Part shown: piece by piece, positions 51,082 to 61,272 of the stretch
How the letters are laid out: each line of letters begins with the position of its first letter
Numbering within the stretch: position 1 is the stretch's first letter
DNA from: Palsa-459 sp035937595
Lineage (GTDB): Bacteria > Actinomycetota > Acidimicrobiia > Acidimicrobiales > RAAP-2
Length of the DNA: 64,000 bases
Assembly (NCBI GenBank): GCA_035937595.1
Contig: DASZHS010000051.1
Coordinates: forward strand, 5,847-69,846
Direction: 5' to 3'
Translations under genes and position numbers: made by a program
Notes under the pieces: model-generated
What the model saw: the letters and a program-made list of their open reading frames with translations, nothing else
Databases searched by the model: none
What the model was told of the DNA's origin: nothing

Positions 51082-52068
51082 TCAGCCCAACGCCACCACG
51101 AAGGAGCGGTCCTCGAGGCGACCCATTGCGAAGGGGCCGTAGTAGCCCGAGAACATGGCCCGGGTGCGCTCGGCCCACGCGACGGCGTCGGGTGCCTGGG
51201 CACGGTGGAACACCTGGGCGATGCCGCGCTCGTAGACGCGGTACTCCGCCCACGCCCCCGGGAAGTCCTTCACGCACGCCACCTCGACGAAGGGGATGCC
51301 GCCGAGTCGCTGGCAGCGGTTGCGGTGCGTGTGGCCCGCGAGGTAGCAGACGAGCGACGGCCGGCGCCCGAGCACCTCGACGAGCCGTGCCGAGTCGGTC
51401 GCGGCGATCGCGAGGTACGCGTCGTGGTCGCGGCCGGGGATCCACACCGGGTGGTGCCCGAGGACGACCACGGGCTGGTCCGTGCTCGCGCCAAGCTCGT
51501 CGAGCCACTCGAGCTGGTCGTCGTCGACGAAGCCACCGACCTCGAAGGGCCGGGTCGTGTCGAGGAGGGCGAGCGTCACGCCGGCGAGCCGGCGCGCCTG
51601 CCAGGGCCAGGCGGCGAAGCCCTGGCCCCGGTAGGCGTCGTGGTTGCCGCGGACGTGCAGGAGCCGGTCCCCGAACGCGCCGCCCCACACCTCCAAGAAA
51701 CGGTCGTAGTCCCCGTCCTCGCCGTCGTTGGTGAGGTCGCCTTTGACCACGACCGCCGCCGGCTCGCAGGTGGCGACGTCGGCGACGACCGCGGTGCTCA
51801 TCATCTCGGGGTACGGGGGCGCTCCCTCGGCAGCGCTGAACACCTCGTGGCCCGCGCCGTCGCCTAGCTGGCCGCACACGGTCTCGCCGAAGTGCACGTC
51901 GTTGCCCGTCGCGAACGTGCACAGGTGCTCACCGAGCGCCGGCATCGTCGTGCACGCGACGCCGTCGAGCACGTAGTCGCGCGCCGGCGCGAGGCCCGAG
52001 ACCCGCACGACACGGCCATCGACGAACAGCTCCGCGCCGTCGGGGGCGACCGCGACGAGCTCGCGCAC
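51082..52068 (-). CDS. Calcineurin-like metallophosphoesterase
   Basis: The 328-residue protein shows the phosphoesterase set DVHFGE, VVKGDLTNDG, GNHDAYRG, LGHHPVW and AGHTHRN, a complete dinuclear metal site. An N-terminal extension (LVAVAPDGAELFVDGRVV) resembles a beta-sandwich sensor arm. Substrate unknown; no signal peptide. Start is uncertain: GTG 52068 is preferred, GTG 52137 possible. Convergent with the response regulator, 7 bp apart. Confidence 0.87.
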   Translation of the reverse strand: MRELVAVAPDGAELFVDGRVVRVSGLAPARDYVLDGVACTTMPALGEHLCTFATGNDVHFGETVCGQLGDGAGHEVFSAAEGAPPYPEMMSTAVVADVATCEPAAVVVKGDLTNDGEDGDYDRFLEVWGGAFGDRLLHVRGNHDAYRGQGFAAWPWQARRLAGVTLALLDTTRPFEVGGFVDDDQLEWLDELGASTDQPVVVLGHHPVWIPGRDHDAYLAIAATDSARLVEVLGRRPSLVCYLAGHTHRNRCQRLGGIPFVEVACVKDFPGAWAEYRVYERGIAQVFHRAQAPDAVAWAERTRAMFSGYYGPFAMGRLEDRSFVVALG

Positions 52069-52205
52069 CGCGCCAACACTACGCACCGACCGAACGGATC
52101 TGTTCGGCGCGCACGGGCGGGCCGGGCCGGCCGACACGCGCTCGTCACGTCCGCGGCGAGGCCCTGCAGTAGGTTGCGGCTCGGCGGACCTCGAAGGAGG
52201 GCGGG

Positions 52206-54764
52206 GTGGGCACGAGGAGGACGCTCGGTCGCTTCGGGAGCGCCGCCGCCGCGATGGCGATCGTGGCGAGCGCCACCGTCGTCGCGCAGGGCATGTCGTC
52301 CGCGCACGCGCCCGCGAACTTCTCGATCCCGACCTGCCGCGCCAGGCCCTGGACCAACGCCGCCTTCCAGCGGACCTCGACGCCGCCGAAGCTCGCGGCC
52401 ATGGTGCTGTCCTGCCTCAAGCTGCGCTACGCCGCGTCGTTCCGCCACGACGAGGTGGGCATCGTGGCGCTGAACGCCTTCGCGTGGTTCCAGAACGTCA
52501 ACGAGTTCGGGCTCTCGTCGAGCGTGCAGAAGCAGCTCGCCTCGCTCGGCATGCCGCCGATCACCCTCGAGGACGGGCCTGGCGGGCTCATCACCCGGAC
52601 CACCCCGAGCCCCACGCTCTTGCCCAACGAGCTCGCGCTCGGCGCCACGTTCGACCCGGCCATGGCCACGAGGTACGGGACCGTGCTCGGCACCCAGGCC
52701 CACCAGATGGGCTACGACGGCGTCCAGGCGCCCGACCTCAACCTCGTGCGGGTGCCCGCCTGGGGCCGCGCGATGGAGTCCTTCGGCGAGTCGCCGGTCC
52801 TCGCCGGCGTGATGGGCGCGAACGAGGCCGCCGCGATCGCCGCACGCGGCGAGATCCCGATCCTCAAGCACTTCGGGCCGTACTCCCAGGAGACCGACCG
52901 CCGCCTCGTCAACCAGGTCGTGACTGAGCGGGCCTACCAGGAGGTCTACATCCGCCCGTTCACCTTCGCGCTCCGAGCGCTGCTCCCTCAGCTCGAGGCG
53001 GGCGGCCATGCCGTCGGGATCATGTGCTCGTACGGCAACGTCAACGCGACGAAGGCCTGCCGCTCGAAGGAGCTCTCCTTCGAGCTCGGCGCGCTCGGCG
53101 TCAACGCGCTCGTGCGCAGCGATCTCGACGTGCACGTGAACCCGACCCAGCTGCTGCTCAACGGGGTGGACCTCATCAAGCCGATGGACGCGGTGCAGCT
53201 CGAGGGCGCGCTCAAGGAGCACGCCGTCGACACTGCCCTCGACGCCGCGGTGCTCGAGGTGTTTGCGACCCTGTTCGCCGACGGCAAGGTCAATGGGAAG
53301 GTGACCTCCGCGGTCCACCATCCGCTGTCTCGGATCAACTGGTACGTCGGCCAGCTCGACACCCAGCAGATCGAGGAGCGCGCCGCGGTGCTGCTCAAGG
53401 ACCAGGGCGTCCTGCCGCTCGGCCGTGGCCCCGGGCGCGTCGCCGTCGTCGGCGACGCCATCGTGCAGAACACGTGCCGGAACCTCGCGGCCGCCCTCGC
53501 GCACGCGCTCGCCACGGCGTCCACGTGCACGGACCCTCACCTCAAGCCCACCAAGTACGTCCTGTTCCAGCACGAGCCGGTCGCGCACAAGGGCGCGGAG
53601 CGGACCGTGACGTTCACCGCACCGGTGAGCGGCGCCTACGTGCTCTCGCTCACCACGCTCGGCGGCACGACGCTCTCGATGGACGGCACGAACGTCATCG
53701 TCGCCCACGGGCTCGCCGAGTTCGCAGTGGAACGAACCGCGCTCGTCCGGCTGGTGAAGGGCACGCCGGTCACGTTCCACGTCGTGTGGCGCGGCGCCCC
53801 GCCGATGGCGTGGCTGGTGCAGGAGGCCCCCTACCTCGCGGCCACTGTTAGCGGGGTGCGCGGGGCCCGGGTGGCGATCGTCGTCGCCTACGACCAGCCG
53901 CGCGAGGGGATGGACCGCAGCTCGCTCAACCTGCCGAACGGCCAGGACGCGATCATCTCGGCCGTGGCCCAGCGGGTGCCGACGATCGTCGTGCTCGCGA
54001 CCTCGGGGGCGGTGGTGATGCCGTGGCTGAGCCAGGTCAAGGGCGTGCTCGAGGTGTGGAACCCGACCGGCGTGGTCCAGATCGATCGCACGCTCTCGGG
54101 CTTCGTCCCGGCGTACGCGTCGCTGCTCGACGGTCGGTCGGACCCGAGCGGACGGCTGCCCGTCACGTTCCCGGCCGCCCAGGCGACGAGCCCGATGGCC
54201 GACCAGGCGTTCTGGCCGGGGATCGCGGCCACGGTCAACCTCGGCCTCGCACCGGACGGCGGGGTCGGCATCGGCTACGACTGGTACCGCCAGGCCGGCT
54301 GGCCCGTCCTCTTCCCGTTCGGCTTCGGCCTCAGCTACACGACGTTCCAGCTCGGTGGCGGCACGGTGACCGACGGCCCCGCAGGGCTGCGGGCGTGGGT
54401 CGCCGTGCGCGACACGGGCGACGTCGCGGGCATCGAGCCCGTGCAGATCTACGCCGACTGGCCGAACGCCCTCGGCGAGCCCAAGACCCAGCTCGTCGGG
54501 TTCGGCACCGTGGCCTTCACGAAGGCCCAGGCGCAGGCCGGCGCCGTCGAGCACGCGCTCATCACCATCTCGCCCGACGCGCTCTCGGTGTTCCAGGGCG
54601 GCTCGATGCACGTCGTCAAGGGCACCTACTGCCTCGAGGCCTCGACCTACGACGGCGACCCGCACAGCTGGACGACCGGGCCGATCACGCTGGCACCGGG
54701 CGCCGGCGGCACGGTGGCCGGGCCGACGGGCTCGCCGCTCAGTGCGGGGAGCTGCCCGTCCTGA
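52206..54764 (+). CDS. Secreted glycoside hydrolase family 3 protein
   Basis: The 852-residue protein has an RR-containing signal peptide (GTRRTLGRFGSAAAAMAIVASATVV). The GH3 barrel has LEDGPGGL, ILKHF (219-223) and nucleophile candidate Asp306 (VRSDLDVHV; usual SDW/SDM), then the alpha/beta sandwich (VLLKDQGVLPLG). A PA14-like insert lies near 470-540 (YVLSLTTLGGTTLSMDG), followed by PFGFGLSYTTF and a FnIII-like tail. Likely an exported beta-glycosidase; the sugar is unknown. GTG 52206 follows AAGGAGG. Confidence 0.88.
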   Translation: MGTRRTLGRFGSAAAAMAIVASATVVAQGMSSAHAPANFSIPTCRARPWTNAAFQRTSTPPKLAAMVLSCLKLRYAASFRHDEVGIVALNAFAWFQNVNEFGLSSSVQKQLASLGMPPITLEDGPGGLITRTTPSPTLLPNELALGATFDPAMATRYGTVLGTQAHQMGYDGVQAPDLNLVRVPAWGRAMESFGESPVLAGVMGANEAAAIAARGEIPILKHFGPYSQETDRRLVNQVVTERAYQEVYIRPFTFALRALLPQLEAGGHAVGIMCSYGNVNATKACRSKELSFELGALGVNALVRSDLDVHVNPTQLLLNGVDLIKPMDAVQLEGALKEHAVDTALDAAVLEVFATLFADGKVNGKVTSAVHHPLSRINWYVGQLDTQQIEERAAVLLKDQGVLPLGRGPGRVAVVGDAIVQNTCRNLAAALAHALATASTCTDPHLKPTKYVLFQHEPVAHKGAERTVTFTAPVSGAYVLSLTTLGGTTLSMDGTNVIVAHGLAEFAVERTALVRLVKGTPVTFHVVWRGAPPMAWLVQEAPYLAATVSGVRGARVAIVVAYDQPREGMDRSSLNLPNGQDAIISAVAQRVPTIVVLATSGAVVMPWLSQVKGVLEVWNPTGVVQIDRTLSGFVPAYASLLDGRSDPSGRLPVTFPAAQATSPMADQAFWPGIAATVNLGLAPDGGVGIGYDWYRQAGWPVLFPFGFGLSYTTFQLGGGTVTDGPAGLRAWVAVRDTGDVAGIEPVQIYADWPNALGEPKTQLVGFGTVAFTKAQAQAGAVEHALITISPDALSVFQGGSMHVVKGTYCLEASTYDGDPHSWTTGPITLAPGAGGTVAGPTGSPLSAGSCPS

Positions 54765-54811
54765 GCCCGCGACGCGAGCCGGCGTCGTCGAACGCGCCGT
54801 AGTCTCGGCGC

Positions 54812-55261
54812 GTGCCCGAGCCGCTGACGCACCGTGCGCTCGCCGCCGAGGCGTTCAACGCGAGCTGGGCGCTGCTCGAGCGCGATCGCACCGACGACGA
54901 GGACCTCGAGCTCTTGGAGGACGCGCTCGCGTCGCGGCACCACTGGCGCGCCGTGGGCGGCCGCCAGCAGATCGCGATCTCGGACTGGATGGTGTCGCGA
55001 TGCTTCGCCGAGCTCGGCCACGGCGGTCTGGCGCTGCGCTTCGCGTCCGCCGCGCTCCGCGCGCAACCCGACGACGCCCCGGCGTGGCTGCGCGCCTCGC
55101 TCCTCGAGGGGCTCGCCCGTGCCCACGCGGCGAACGGCGACCAGGCCGCCCGCGACGCGGCCGTGGTGCGCGCCGCGACGGCGCTCGCCGAGGAGCGGGA
55201 CCAAGAGGACCGCGAGCTCATCGCCGACCAGCTCGCCTCGGTGCCGCCGGCGCGGGGGTAG
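54812..55261 (+). CDS. Helical hypothetical protein (TPR-like)
   Basis: The 149-residue all-helical protein contains paired helices with Ala/Leu spacing (DWMVSRCFAELGHGGLALRFA; PAWLRASLLEGLARAHAANGD) like one or two TPR units. The family is not recognised. GTG 54812 lacks a strong ribosome site. Lies 47 bp after the GH3 gene and 28 bp before the esterase gene, same strand. Confidence 0.75.
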   Translation: MPEPLTHRALAAEAFNASWALLERDRTDDEDLELLEDALASRHHWRAVGGRQQIAISDWMVSRCFAELGHGGLALRFASAALRAQPDDAPAWLRASLLEGLARAHAANGDQAARDAAVVRAATALAEERDQEDRELIADQLASVPPARG

Positions 55262-55289
55262 GGCACCGCAGCGCGGCAAGGATGAGGGG

Positions 55290-56444
55290 GTGGTCCTGCC
55301 CCCAACGGTCGACGGCCACGTCGACGTGCGGTTCGGCCAGGTGAAGGACGCGTTCGTCGAGAACTTCGTCCGGCACGACGAGCTCGGTGGCGGCGTCTGC
55401 GTCGTCGTCGACGGCCGCGTCGTCTGCGACCTGTGGGGCGGGCACCGCGACCTCGACGGCCGCCGTCGCTGGGCCCGCGACACCTTGGTCGACGTGTTCT
55501 CGGTCGGCAAGGCGCTCCTCGCCACGGCGGTGGCGCGACTCGTCGGGCAGGGTGCGCTCGACCTCGACGCACCCGTCGCGGCGGTCTGGCCCGAGTTCGC
55601 GGCGAACGGCAAGGACGCCGTCACGCTCCGCCAGCTGGTCTCCCACCGCGCGGGCGTGCCGGCGGTGCGCCACCGCCTGGCGCCCGGCGCCATGCTCGCG
55701 CCGTCGACGATGCGCGCGGCGCTCGCCGCCGAGGCGCCGTGGTGGGAGCCGGGCACGGCCCACGGCTACCACGTCAACACCTACGGCTTCCTCGTGGGGG
55801 CCGTGATCGAGCGCGTCGTGGGCCGCTCCGTCGGTGCGTACCTGCGCGACGAGGTGTGCGCGCCGATCGGCGCGGACGTCCACGTCGGCCTCGCCGCGCC
55901 CGACCTCGACCGCGTGGCGGCGTTCCGCTGGCCGATGGCCCCGCCGCCGGAGGCCGACCCCGAGGGCCTCGAGGGGCTCGCGCTCATGCGGTACAACACC
56001 TACTGGAACCCCTCGGGGCTCTCGGGCGCCGGCGTCGTCAACACCGAGGCCTGGCGCACCGCCGAGCACCCGTCGACGAACGCGCACGCGACCGCCCGCG
56101 GCGTGGCCCGTCTCTACGCATCGCTCGTCGCCGGCGGGCGCCTCGACGGCTACGAGGTCGTCGACCGCGCCGTGCTCGATGCGGCGACGACCGAGGCCTC
56201 CTCGGGCGAGGACCTCGTCTTGGAGCGTCCGAGCCGCTTCGGCCTCGGCTTCCAGCTCACCATGCCCGAGCGCCCGATCGGACGGTCGCCGCGCGGCTTC
56301 GGGCACTTCGGGGCCGGTGGCGCACTGGGGTTCTGCGACCCCGACGCCGGGGTCGCCTTCGGGTACGTGACGAGCGACATGGGGCCGCGCTGGCAGAACC
56401 CGAGGAACCGCGCCCTCGTCGAGGCCGTGTTCGCCTCGCTCTGA
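55290..56444 (+). CDS. Beta-lactamase-fold serine hydrolase (EstB-like esterase)
   Basis: The 384-residue protein shows the class C/EstB triad: Ser71-x-x-Lys74 (SVGK), Tyr160 in GYHVNTYGFLVG, and the third motif HFGAGG. A VDVFSV lead and LVSHRAGVPAV loop also match the family. No signal peptide, so probably a cytoplasmic esterase or peptidase rather than a resistance enzyme. GTG 55290 chosen by domain start. Confidence 0.88.
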   Translation: MVLPPTVDGHVDVRFGQVKDAFVENFVRHDELGGGVCVVVDGRVVCDLWGGHRDLDGRRRWARDTLVDVFSVGKALLATAVARLVGQGALDLDAPVAAVWPEFAANGKDAVTLRQLVSHRAGVPAVRHRLAPGAMLAPSTMRAALAAEAPWWEPGTAHGYHVNTYGFLVGAVIERVVGRSVGAYLRDEVCAPIGADVHVGLAAPDLDRVAAFRWPMAPPPEADPEGLEGLALMRYNTYWNPSGLSGAGVVNTEAWRTAEHPSTNAHATARGVARLYASLVAGGRLDGYEVVDRAVLDAATTEASSGEDLVLERPSRFGLGFQLTMPERPIGRSPRGFGHFGAGGALGFCDPDAGVAFGYVTSDMGPRWQNPRNRALVEAVFASL

Positions 56445-56478
56445 GCGCCCGCCGCCCGACGCTCCTACCGGTGCGCGG

Positions 56479-56910
56479 TCAGCGAGCCGAGACGTACTCG
56501 AGCAGCTCCTTGCGGTCCCGCTCGAGCTGGTCGACCCGCGACTTCACGACGTCGCCGATCGAGACGATGCCGACGAGCCGCCCGGCCTCGACGACCGGGA
56601 GGTGCCGGATGCGCCGCTCGGTCATCCGCGACATGAGCGAGGTCACCTCGTCGTCCGGCGCGCTCGTCGTCACCGGCGTGGACATCTCGTCGGCGACCCG
56701 GCGGCCCAGCGCGCCGTCGCCGTGGGTGCCGAGGACCCGGACCACGTCGCGCTCGGAGATGATCCCGTCGACGGTGCCGGTCGTGCCCGTGACGACGAGC
56801 GCACCGATCCCGAGCCGGGTGAGCCGCTCGACCACGTCACGAATCGTGGCGTCCGCGGCGATCGTCTCCACGGCGTCGCCCTTGGTGGCGAGCAGGTCTC
56901 TGATCTTCAT
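56479..56910 (-). CDS. Paired CBS-domain protein
   Basis: The 143-residue protein is a tandem CBS pair: DATIRDVVERLTRLGIGALVV with IISERDVVR, and DDEVTSLMSRMTERRIRHLPVV with GIVSIGDVVK. A C-terminal helix LERDRKELLEYV may dimerise. Stand-alone CBS pairs bind adenosine nucleotides and sense energy state; the target is unknown. ATG 56910 has GGAGGAGG upstream. Divergent from the EF-G-like gene. Confidence 0.92.
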   Translation of the reverse strand: MKIRDLLATKGDAVETIAADATIRDVVERLTRLGIGALVVTGTTGTVDGIISERDVVRVLGTHGDGALGRRVADEMSTPVTTSAPDDEVTSLMSRMTERRIRHLPVVEAGRLVGIVSIGDVVKSRVDQLERDRKELLEYVSAR

Positions 56911-57058
56911 GGCGCCTCCTCCGAGGCCCCAGGACCGCCACCCGGCCCGATGGACCTCGACCAGATCGTAGGCCCCATCGCTCCGAAGCTGCCCAGGGCC
57001 CCTCCGGGCCGTCGGCGGTACCCTCATGGGCTCGGAGCTCCAGCGAATCGAGGTGGAC

Positions 57059-59104
57059 ATGGCCCTAGCCGCCGTCACCACGCACCGGACCAGGACCGTT
57101 GCGCTTGTCGGGCATGCCGGCGCCGGAAAGACGACGCTCATCGAGCGACTGCTCGCGACGACCGGGGCGATCCCGAGGGCCGGCTCGGTCCTCGAGGGCA
57201 CGACGGTGTGCGACACCGAGCCCGAGGAGGTCGCCCGCCGCCACTCGCTGTCGATGACGATCGCCCCCATCACGCTCGGCGAGGAGCGGATCGACCTGAT
57301 CGACACCCCCGGGGTCGCCGACTTCGTCGTCGAGGTGGAGCGCGCGCTCGCCGTCGCTGACGTCGCGGTCATCGTCGTGAGCGCGACCGACGGGGTCGAG
57401 GTCCAGACCGAGGTGGTCTGGCGCCTCGCCGGGCGCGAGGGCATCCCCCGCGTGATCGTCGTGACCAAGCTCGACCGCGAGGGCGCGCGGTACGAGCCGG
57501 TGCTCGCGTCCCTGCGCGACACCTTCGGCAAGGGCGTGGCGCCCGTCGAGCTCCCGATCGGCGAGGGCCCCGCGTTCCGAGGCGTGGCCGACCTGCTCGC
57601 CGACGCGGCGATCACCTACGACGGGGGCGCGCCGAAGACCGAGCCCGTGCCGGACGAGATCGCAGAGGAAGAGCACCGGGTGCGCGAGCAGCTCGTCGAG
57701 GGCATCGTGCTCGCCGACGACGATCTCACGGCGCGCTACCTCGAGGGCGACGCGCTCTCGATGGAGGAGCTCGAGGCCGCGCTCAGCATCGGGCTCGCCG
57801 ACGGCTCGGTCGTCCCGGTCGTCTGCGTCTCGGGCGAGACCGGCATCGGCGTGGACCGGCTCGCGTCGCTGCTGAGCGAGCTCTCCCCGAGCCGCGGCGT
57901 GCAGGGCACGCGCGGTGGCGAGATGCTGGAGCTGCCGCGCGACCCGGCGGGGCCGCCGGTCCTGCGCGCCTTCAAGACCGTGCTCGATCCCTTCGTCGGG
58001 CGGATCACCTGGCTCGAGGTCATCTCGGGCACCGTGCGTCCCGACGACACGCTCGTCAACTCTCGCTCGCGCACCGACGAGCGGCTCCGCTCCCTCCAGG
58101 TGCCGAGGGGCAAGGAGCTCGTGGCCGTGGCCGAGGTGACCGCGGGCGACCTCGTCGCGGTGCCGAAGCTCGCCGACACGATCGCCGGCGACGTGCTCGC
58201 CCCGAAGGGCTTCGACGTCGAGCTCCCCCTGCCCGCCGGCGCCGCCCCCACCCACGAGGTGGCCGTCCTCGCGCGCAAGCAGGGCGACGAGGACAAGCTG
58301 ATGGTGGGGCTGCACCGCCTGGAGGAAGAGGATCCCGGCCTGCGCGTGCGCCAGGACGACGAGGCGCACCAGACCGTGCTCACCGTCATGGGCGACACGC
58401 ACCTCGCGGTGGTGCTCGAGCGGCTCAAGCGCAAGTACGGCGTCGAGGTCGACGTCGAGGAGCGTCGGCACTCCTACCGGCGCACGATCCTCAAGCCCGC
58501 CGCCGCCGAGGGTCGCCACAAGAAGCAGACCGGCGGCCACGGGCAGTTCGCCGTCGCGCACCTGCGCCTCGAGCCGCTGCCGCGGGGGACGGGCTTCGAG
58601 TTCGTCGACCAGGTCGTCGGCGGGGCGATCCCGCGCCAGTTCATCCCGGCGGTCCAGCACGGCGTCGAGAAGGCGATGGCGACCGGCGGCAACCAGGGGA
58701 TCCCGTTCGTCGACATCAGGGTCATCTGCGACGACGGCAAGCACCACAGCGTCGACTCCTCCGAGGCCGCCTTCCAGATGGCCGGCTCCATCGCGTTCCA
58801 AGACGCCGTCGCTGCGGCCGGCGCGGTCATCCTCGAGCCCATCAGCCACGTGGAGGTCGACGTGCCCACGCGGTTCCTGGGCGACGTGCTGAGCGACCTC
58901 AACTCGCGGCGGGGCCGCGTGGTGTCCTCGGACCCGACCGACGACGGACAGACGCGCGTCGTGGCGCTGGTCCCGACGACCGAGCTCTCGCGGTATACGA
59001 CGGACCTGCGCGGGATCGCCGGCGGGCACGGCACGTTCACGACGAGCTTCGACCACTTCGCCGAGCTCCCCGCGAACCTCGCCGCCAAGGTCGCCGCCGG
59101 CTGA
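57059..59104 (+). CDS. Elongation factor G-like GTPase (FusA2-type)
   Basis: The 681-residue translation-factor-family GTPase has P-loop GHAGAGKT (18-25), DTPG, TKLD (G4 with Thr for Asn), domain II, RHKKQTGGHGQF and a C-terminal EF-G fold. The switch-I RGIT motif is altered (HSLSMTI). It resembles the second EF-G of actinobacteria (FusA2, Rv0120c), not the main EF-G; its role in translation or ribosome handling is unclear. ATG 57059 has GAGG upstream; ATG 57026 would add 11 residues. Confidence 0.88.
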   Translation: MALAAVTTHRTRTVALVGHAGAGKTTLIERLLATTGAIPRAGSVLEGTTVCDTEPEEVARRHSLSMTIAPITLGEERIDLIDTPGVADFVVEVERALAVADVAVIVVSATDGVEVQTEVVWRLAGREGIPRVIVVTKLDREGARYEPVLASLRDTFGKGVAPVELPIGEGPAFRGVADLLADAAITYDGGAPKTEPVPDEIAEEEHRVREQLVEGIVLADDDLTARYLEGDALSMEELEAALSIGLADGSVVPVVCVSGETGIGVDRLASLLSELSPSRGVQGTRGGEMLELPRDPAGPPVLRAFKTVLDPFVGRITWLEVISGTVRPDDTLVNSRSRTDERLRSLQVPRGKELVAVAEVTAGDLVAVPKLADTIAGDVLAPKGFDVELPLPAGAAPTHEVAVLARKQGDEDKLMVGLHRLEEEDPGLRVRQDDEAHQTVLTVMGDTHLAVVLERLKRKYGVEVDVEERRHSYRRTILKPAAAEGRHKKQTGGHGQFAVAHLRLEPLPRGTGFEFVDQVVGGAIPRQFIPAVQHGVEKAMATGGNQGIPFVDIRVICDDGKHHSVDSSEAAFQMAGSIAFQDAVAAAGAVILEPISHVEVDVPTRFLGDVLSDLNSRRGRVVSSDPTDDGQTRVVALVPTTELSRYTTDLRGIAGGHGTFTTSFDHFAELPANLAAKVAAG

Positions 59105-59165
59105 CCCATCTCGTGCGCTCGGCGGGCGCGCGTGGATCGCCACGGCGTCGTGCAGGACGCGGCGG

Positions 59166-59948
59166 TCAGCTCGTCGCGGCCGACCGCGGTGGCCCGTCGG
59201 GGCCGTCCAGCCACGCGGCGAACGTCGGCCCTACCAAGGTAGCGTCCGGTGCGGGGAGCAGCGCGCCCTCGCGAGAGGCGCGGCGCAGCGGGCCGGCGAG
59301 CGGCACGGCGAGCACCTTCGCGCGCGAGCCGCGGTGCGCGAGCACGGCCGTGGCGAGCGCGGGCAGCTCGGCGGGCGGGCCCGGGCCGGCGACGTCGGGG
59401 AGGCGCCCGCGCTGGGACGGCCCGACGGCGGCGTCGACGAGTACCTCGGCGACCGATCGAGCCGCCACGCTCTGGACGCGCAGCGCCGGGATCAGGGTCA
59501 CCCGGCCGCCGAGCGTCGAGCGCGCGGCGATCTGACCGGGGAACTCGTGGAACTGCGTCGCGCGCACGATCGTCGCGTCCACCGGTCCGGCGAGGTGGTG
59601 GCGCTCCTGGGTGAGCTTGGCGTCGTAGTACCCGTACGCGCGGACCCGGTCGATGCCGACGATCGAGACGACGACGATGTGGGCGACGCCGGCGCGGTCG
59701 CAGGCGGCCTGCAGGTGCTTGGCCGTCGCCTCGAAGAACGCCCGCGCCGGCCCGCGGCGGACCGCGAACTTGTTGGCGGCGTCGATCGCCGCCGCGCACC
59801 CGTCGAGCGCGCCGTCGAGCCCGCGTCCCGTGACGAGGTCGACGCCCGTCGTCCGCGACAGCGCCACGGGCTCGTGGCCCCGTCCGAGGGCGACGTCCAC
59901 GACGAGGCGCCCGAGCACACCGGTGCCCCCGAGTACGGCGATGCGCAC
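59166..59948 (-). CDS. NAD(P)-binding atypical SDR / NmrA-like protein
   Basis: The 260-residue protein has the nucleotide motif GGTGVLGRLV at the N-terminus, VVVSIVGID and YGYYDAKLTQE (YxxxK-like) in an atypical SDR order. Typical of small redox-sensor or reductase-like proteins; no substrate can be assigned. Start ATG 59948. Lies downstream of the MFS gene on the same strand (34 bp). Confidence 0.86.
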   Translation of the reverse strand: MRIAVLGGTGVLGRLVVDVALGRGHEPVALSRTTGVDLVTGRGLDGALDGCAAAIDAANKFAVRRGPARAFFEATAKHLQAACDRAGVAHIVVVSIVGIDRVRAYGYYDAKLTQERHHLAGPVDATIVRATQFHEFPGQIAARSTLGGRVTLIPALRVQSVAARSVAEVLVDAAVGPSQRGRLPDVAGPGPPAELPALATAVLAHRGSRAKVLAVPLAGPLRRASREGALLPAPDATLVGPTFAAWLDGPDGPPRSAATS

Positions 59949-59982
59949 GCTGCCTCCCCGCGCCCGCTGGCGCGGTGCGACC

Positions 59983-61272
59983 TTAGGCCGCGACGGTGTC
60001 GGCGCCGAGGTCGCGGTCGGGCTGAGAAGTGGGCGCGCCGCCGGTCGTCACCCCGTCGCGAGGCGTGCCGGCGCGGAGCACCGGTGTCGCCGTGAGCGCG
60101 AGGGCGACCACCGAGGCAACGCCGCCCGCGATGATGATGGGCCGGGGCGCGAACGCGAAGAGGAGGAGGCCGCCGATCGACAGCGCCACGATCTGGGCCG
60201 CCGAGACGGTCCCGTTGATCGCGGCGAACACGCGGCCGCGGACCTCGTCGGTCGAGTTGGTGGTGAGCAGGACCATCGCGTTCACGTTCACGAGGGCGTT
60301 GCCCACGCCCACGAAGAAGACGAGCGTGCACGCCTCCCACAGCGAGGTCGTGAGCCCGAACGCGGTGATGCCGACGCACAGCCCCGCGCAGCCGGCCACG
60401 AACAGGCGCTCCGGCCGGTGGAAGCGCCGGGCAATCCTCCCGGAGAGGGCCGCCGTCACGAGCATGCCGACGCCCATCGACATTCCGAGCAGCCCGTAGC
60501 CGAACGCTCCTTGGTGCAGCGCCGTCGTGATGAAGTAGATCTCCACGACGTTGATCGCGCCGATGGCGAGGATGAAGAACACGACGAGCGCGACCAGCGA
60601 GCGAAGCATCGGGCTCGCGAGGATCAGCCGCACGCCGGCGAACGCCTCGGACCTCGTGCTCGTCCGCTCCGCCGCGCCCGAGGGGACGCGGTCGACGCGC
60701 AGCGCCACCGGGACCGCGGCGAGGACGAGGAAGGACGCCGCGTCGACGAGCAGCGGCACGTGGAACCCGTAGGTCGCGACGAGGAGACCGCCCACGAACG
60801 GTCCGGCGATGCCCGCGAGCGCCTGGACGCTCTGCAGGAGCCCCATCGCGCTCGACAGCTGCGACTCGGCGACGAGCGTCGGGACGAGGGCCTGCCAGGC
60901 GGGCACCGCGACGGCGGTGCCGCAGGCGAGGAGGGCGATCAGCGGCACGAGCAGCACCGACGGCGCGTACGCGAGGGCGACGCAGAGCCCCGCCTGGGCG
61001 AGGGTCGCGCTGACGAGGAGCGGGCGCGTGCGCACGCGGTCGACGAGCAGGCCCGCAAAGGGGGCGAGCAGCAGCAGCGGCAGCGCGCCGGCGATCAGGA
61101 TCGACGCCACGCCGAAGTGGCCGAGCTCGCTTTTCGCGCGGAAGGCCATCGTGAGGAGCGCGACCTCGTCGCCGAGGAAGGAGATCCCGCGGCCCACACC
61201 GATCGCGAGGACCGACCGGGGCAGCCGGGCCGTCGGCGGCGAGGTTGCGGCGTCCGCAGATGTGAAGGACAT
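59983..61272 (-). CDS. MFS transporter (exporter type)
   Basis: The 429-residue membrane protein has about 12 helices and MFS motif-A-like loops (GLLVDRVRTRPLL; GRIARRFHRPERL). The N-terminal GRGISFLGDEVALLTMAF pattern is usual in drug/peptide exporters. A leaderless promoter ends at its ATG, and a divergent ArsR-type regulator lies 26 bp away, so it is probably repressed by that protein. Substrate unknown. Confidence 0.92.
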   Translation of the reverse strand: MSFTSADAATSPPTARLPRSVLAIGVGRGISFLGDEVALLTMAFRAKSELGHFGVASILIAGALPLLLLAPFAGLLVDRVRTRPLLVSATLAQAGLCVALAYAPSVLLVPLIALLACGTAVAVPAWQALVPTLVAESQLSSAMGLLQSVQALAGIAGPFVGGLLVATYGFHVPLLVDAASFLVLAAVPVALRVDRVPSGAAERTSTRSEAFAGVRLILASPMLRSLVALVVFFILAIGAINVVEIYFITTALHQGAFGYGLLGMSMGVGMLVTAALSGRIARRFHRPERLFVAGCAGLCVGITAFGLTTSLWEACTLVFFVGVGNALVNVNAMVLLTTNSTDEVRGRVFAAINGTVSAAQIVALSIGGLLLFAFAPRPIIIAGGVASVVALALTATPVLRAGTPRDGVTTGGAPTSQPDRDLGADTVAA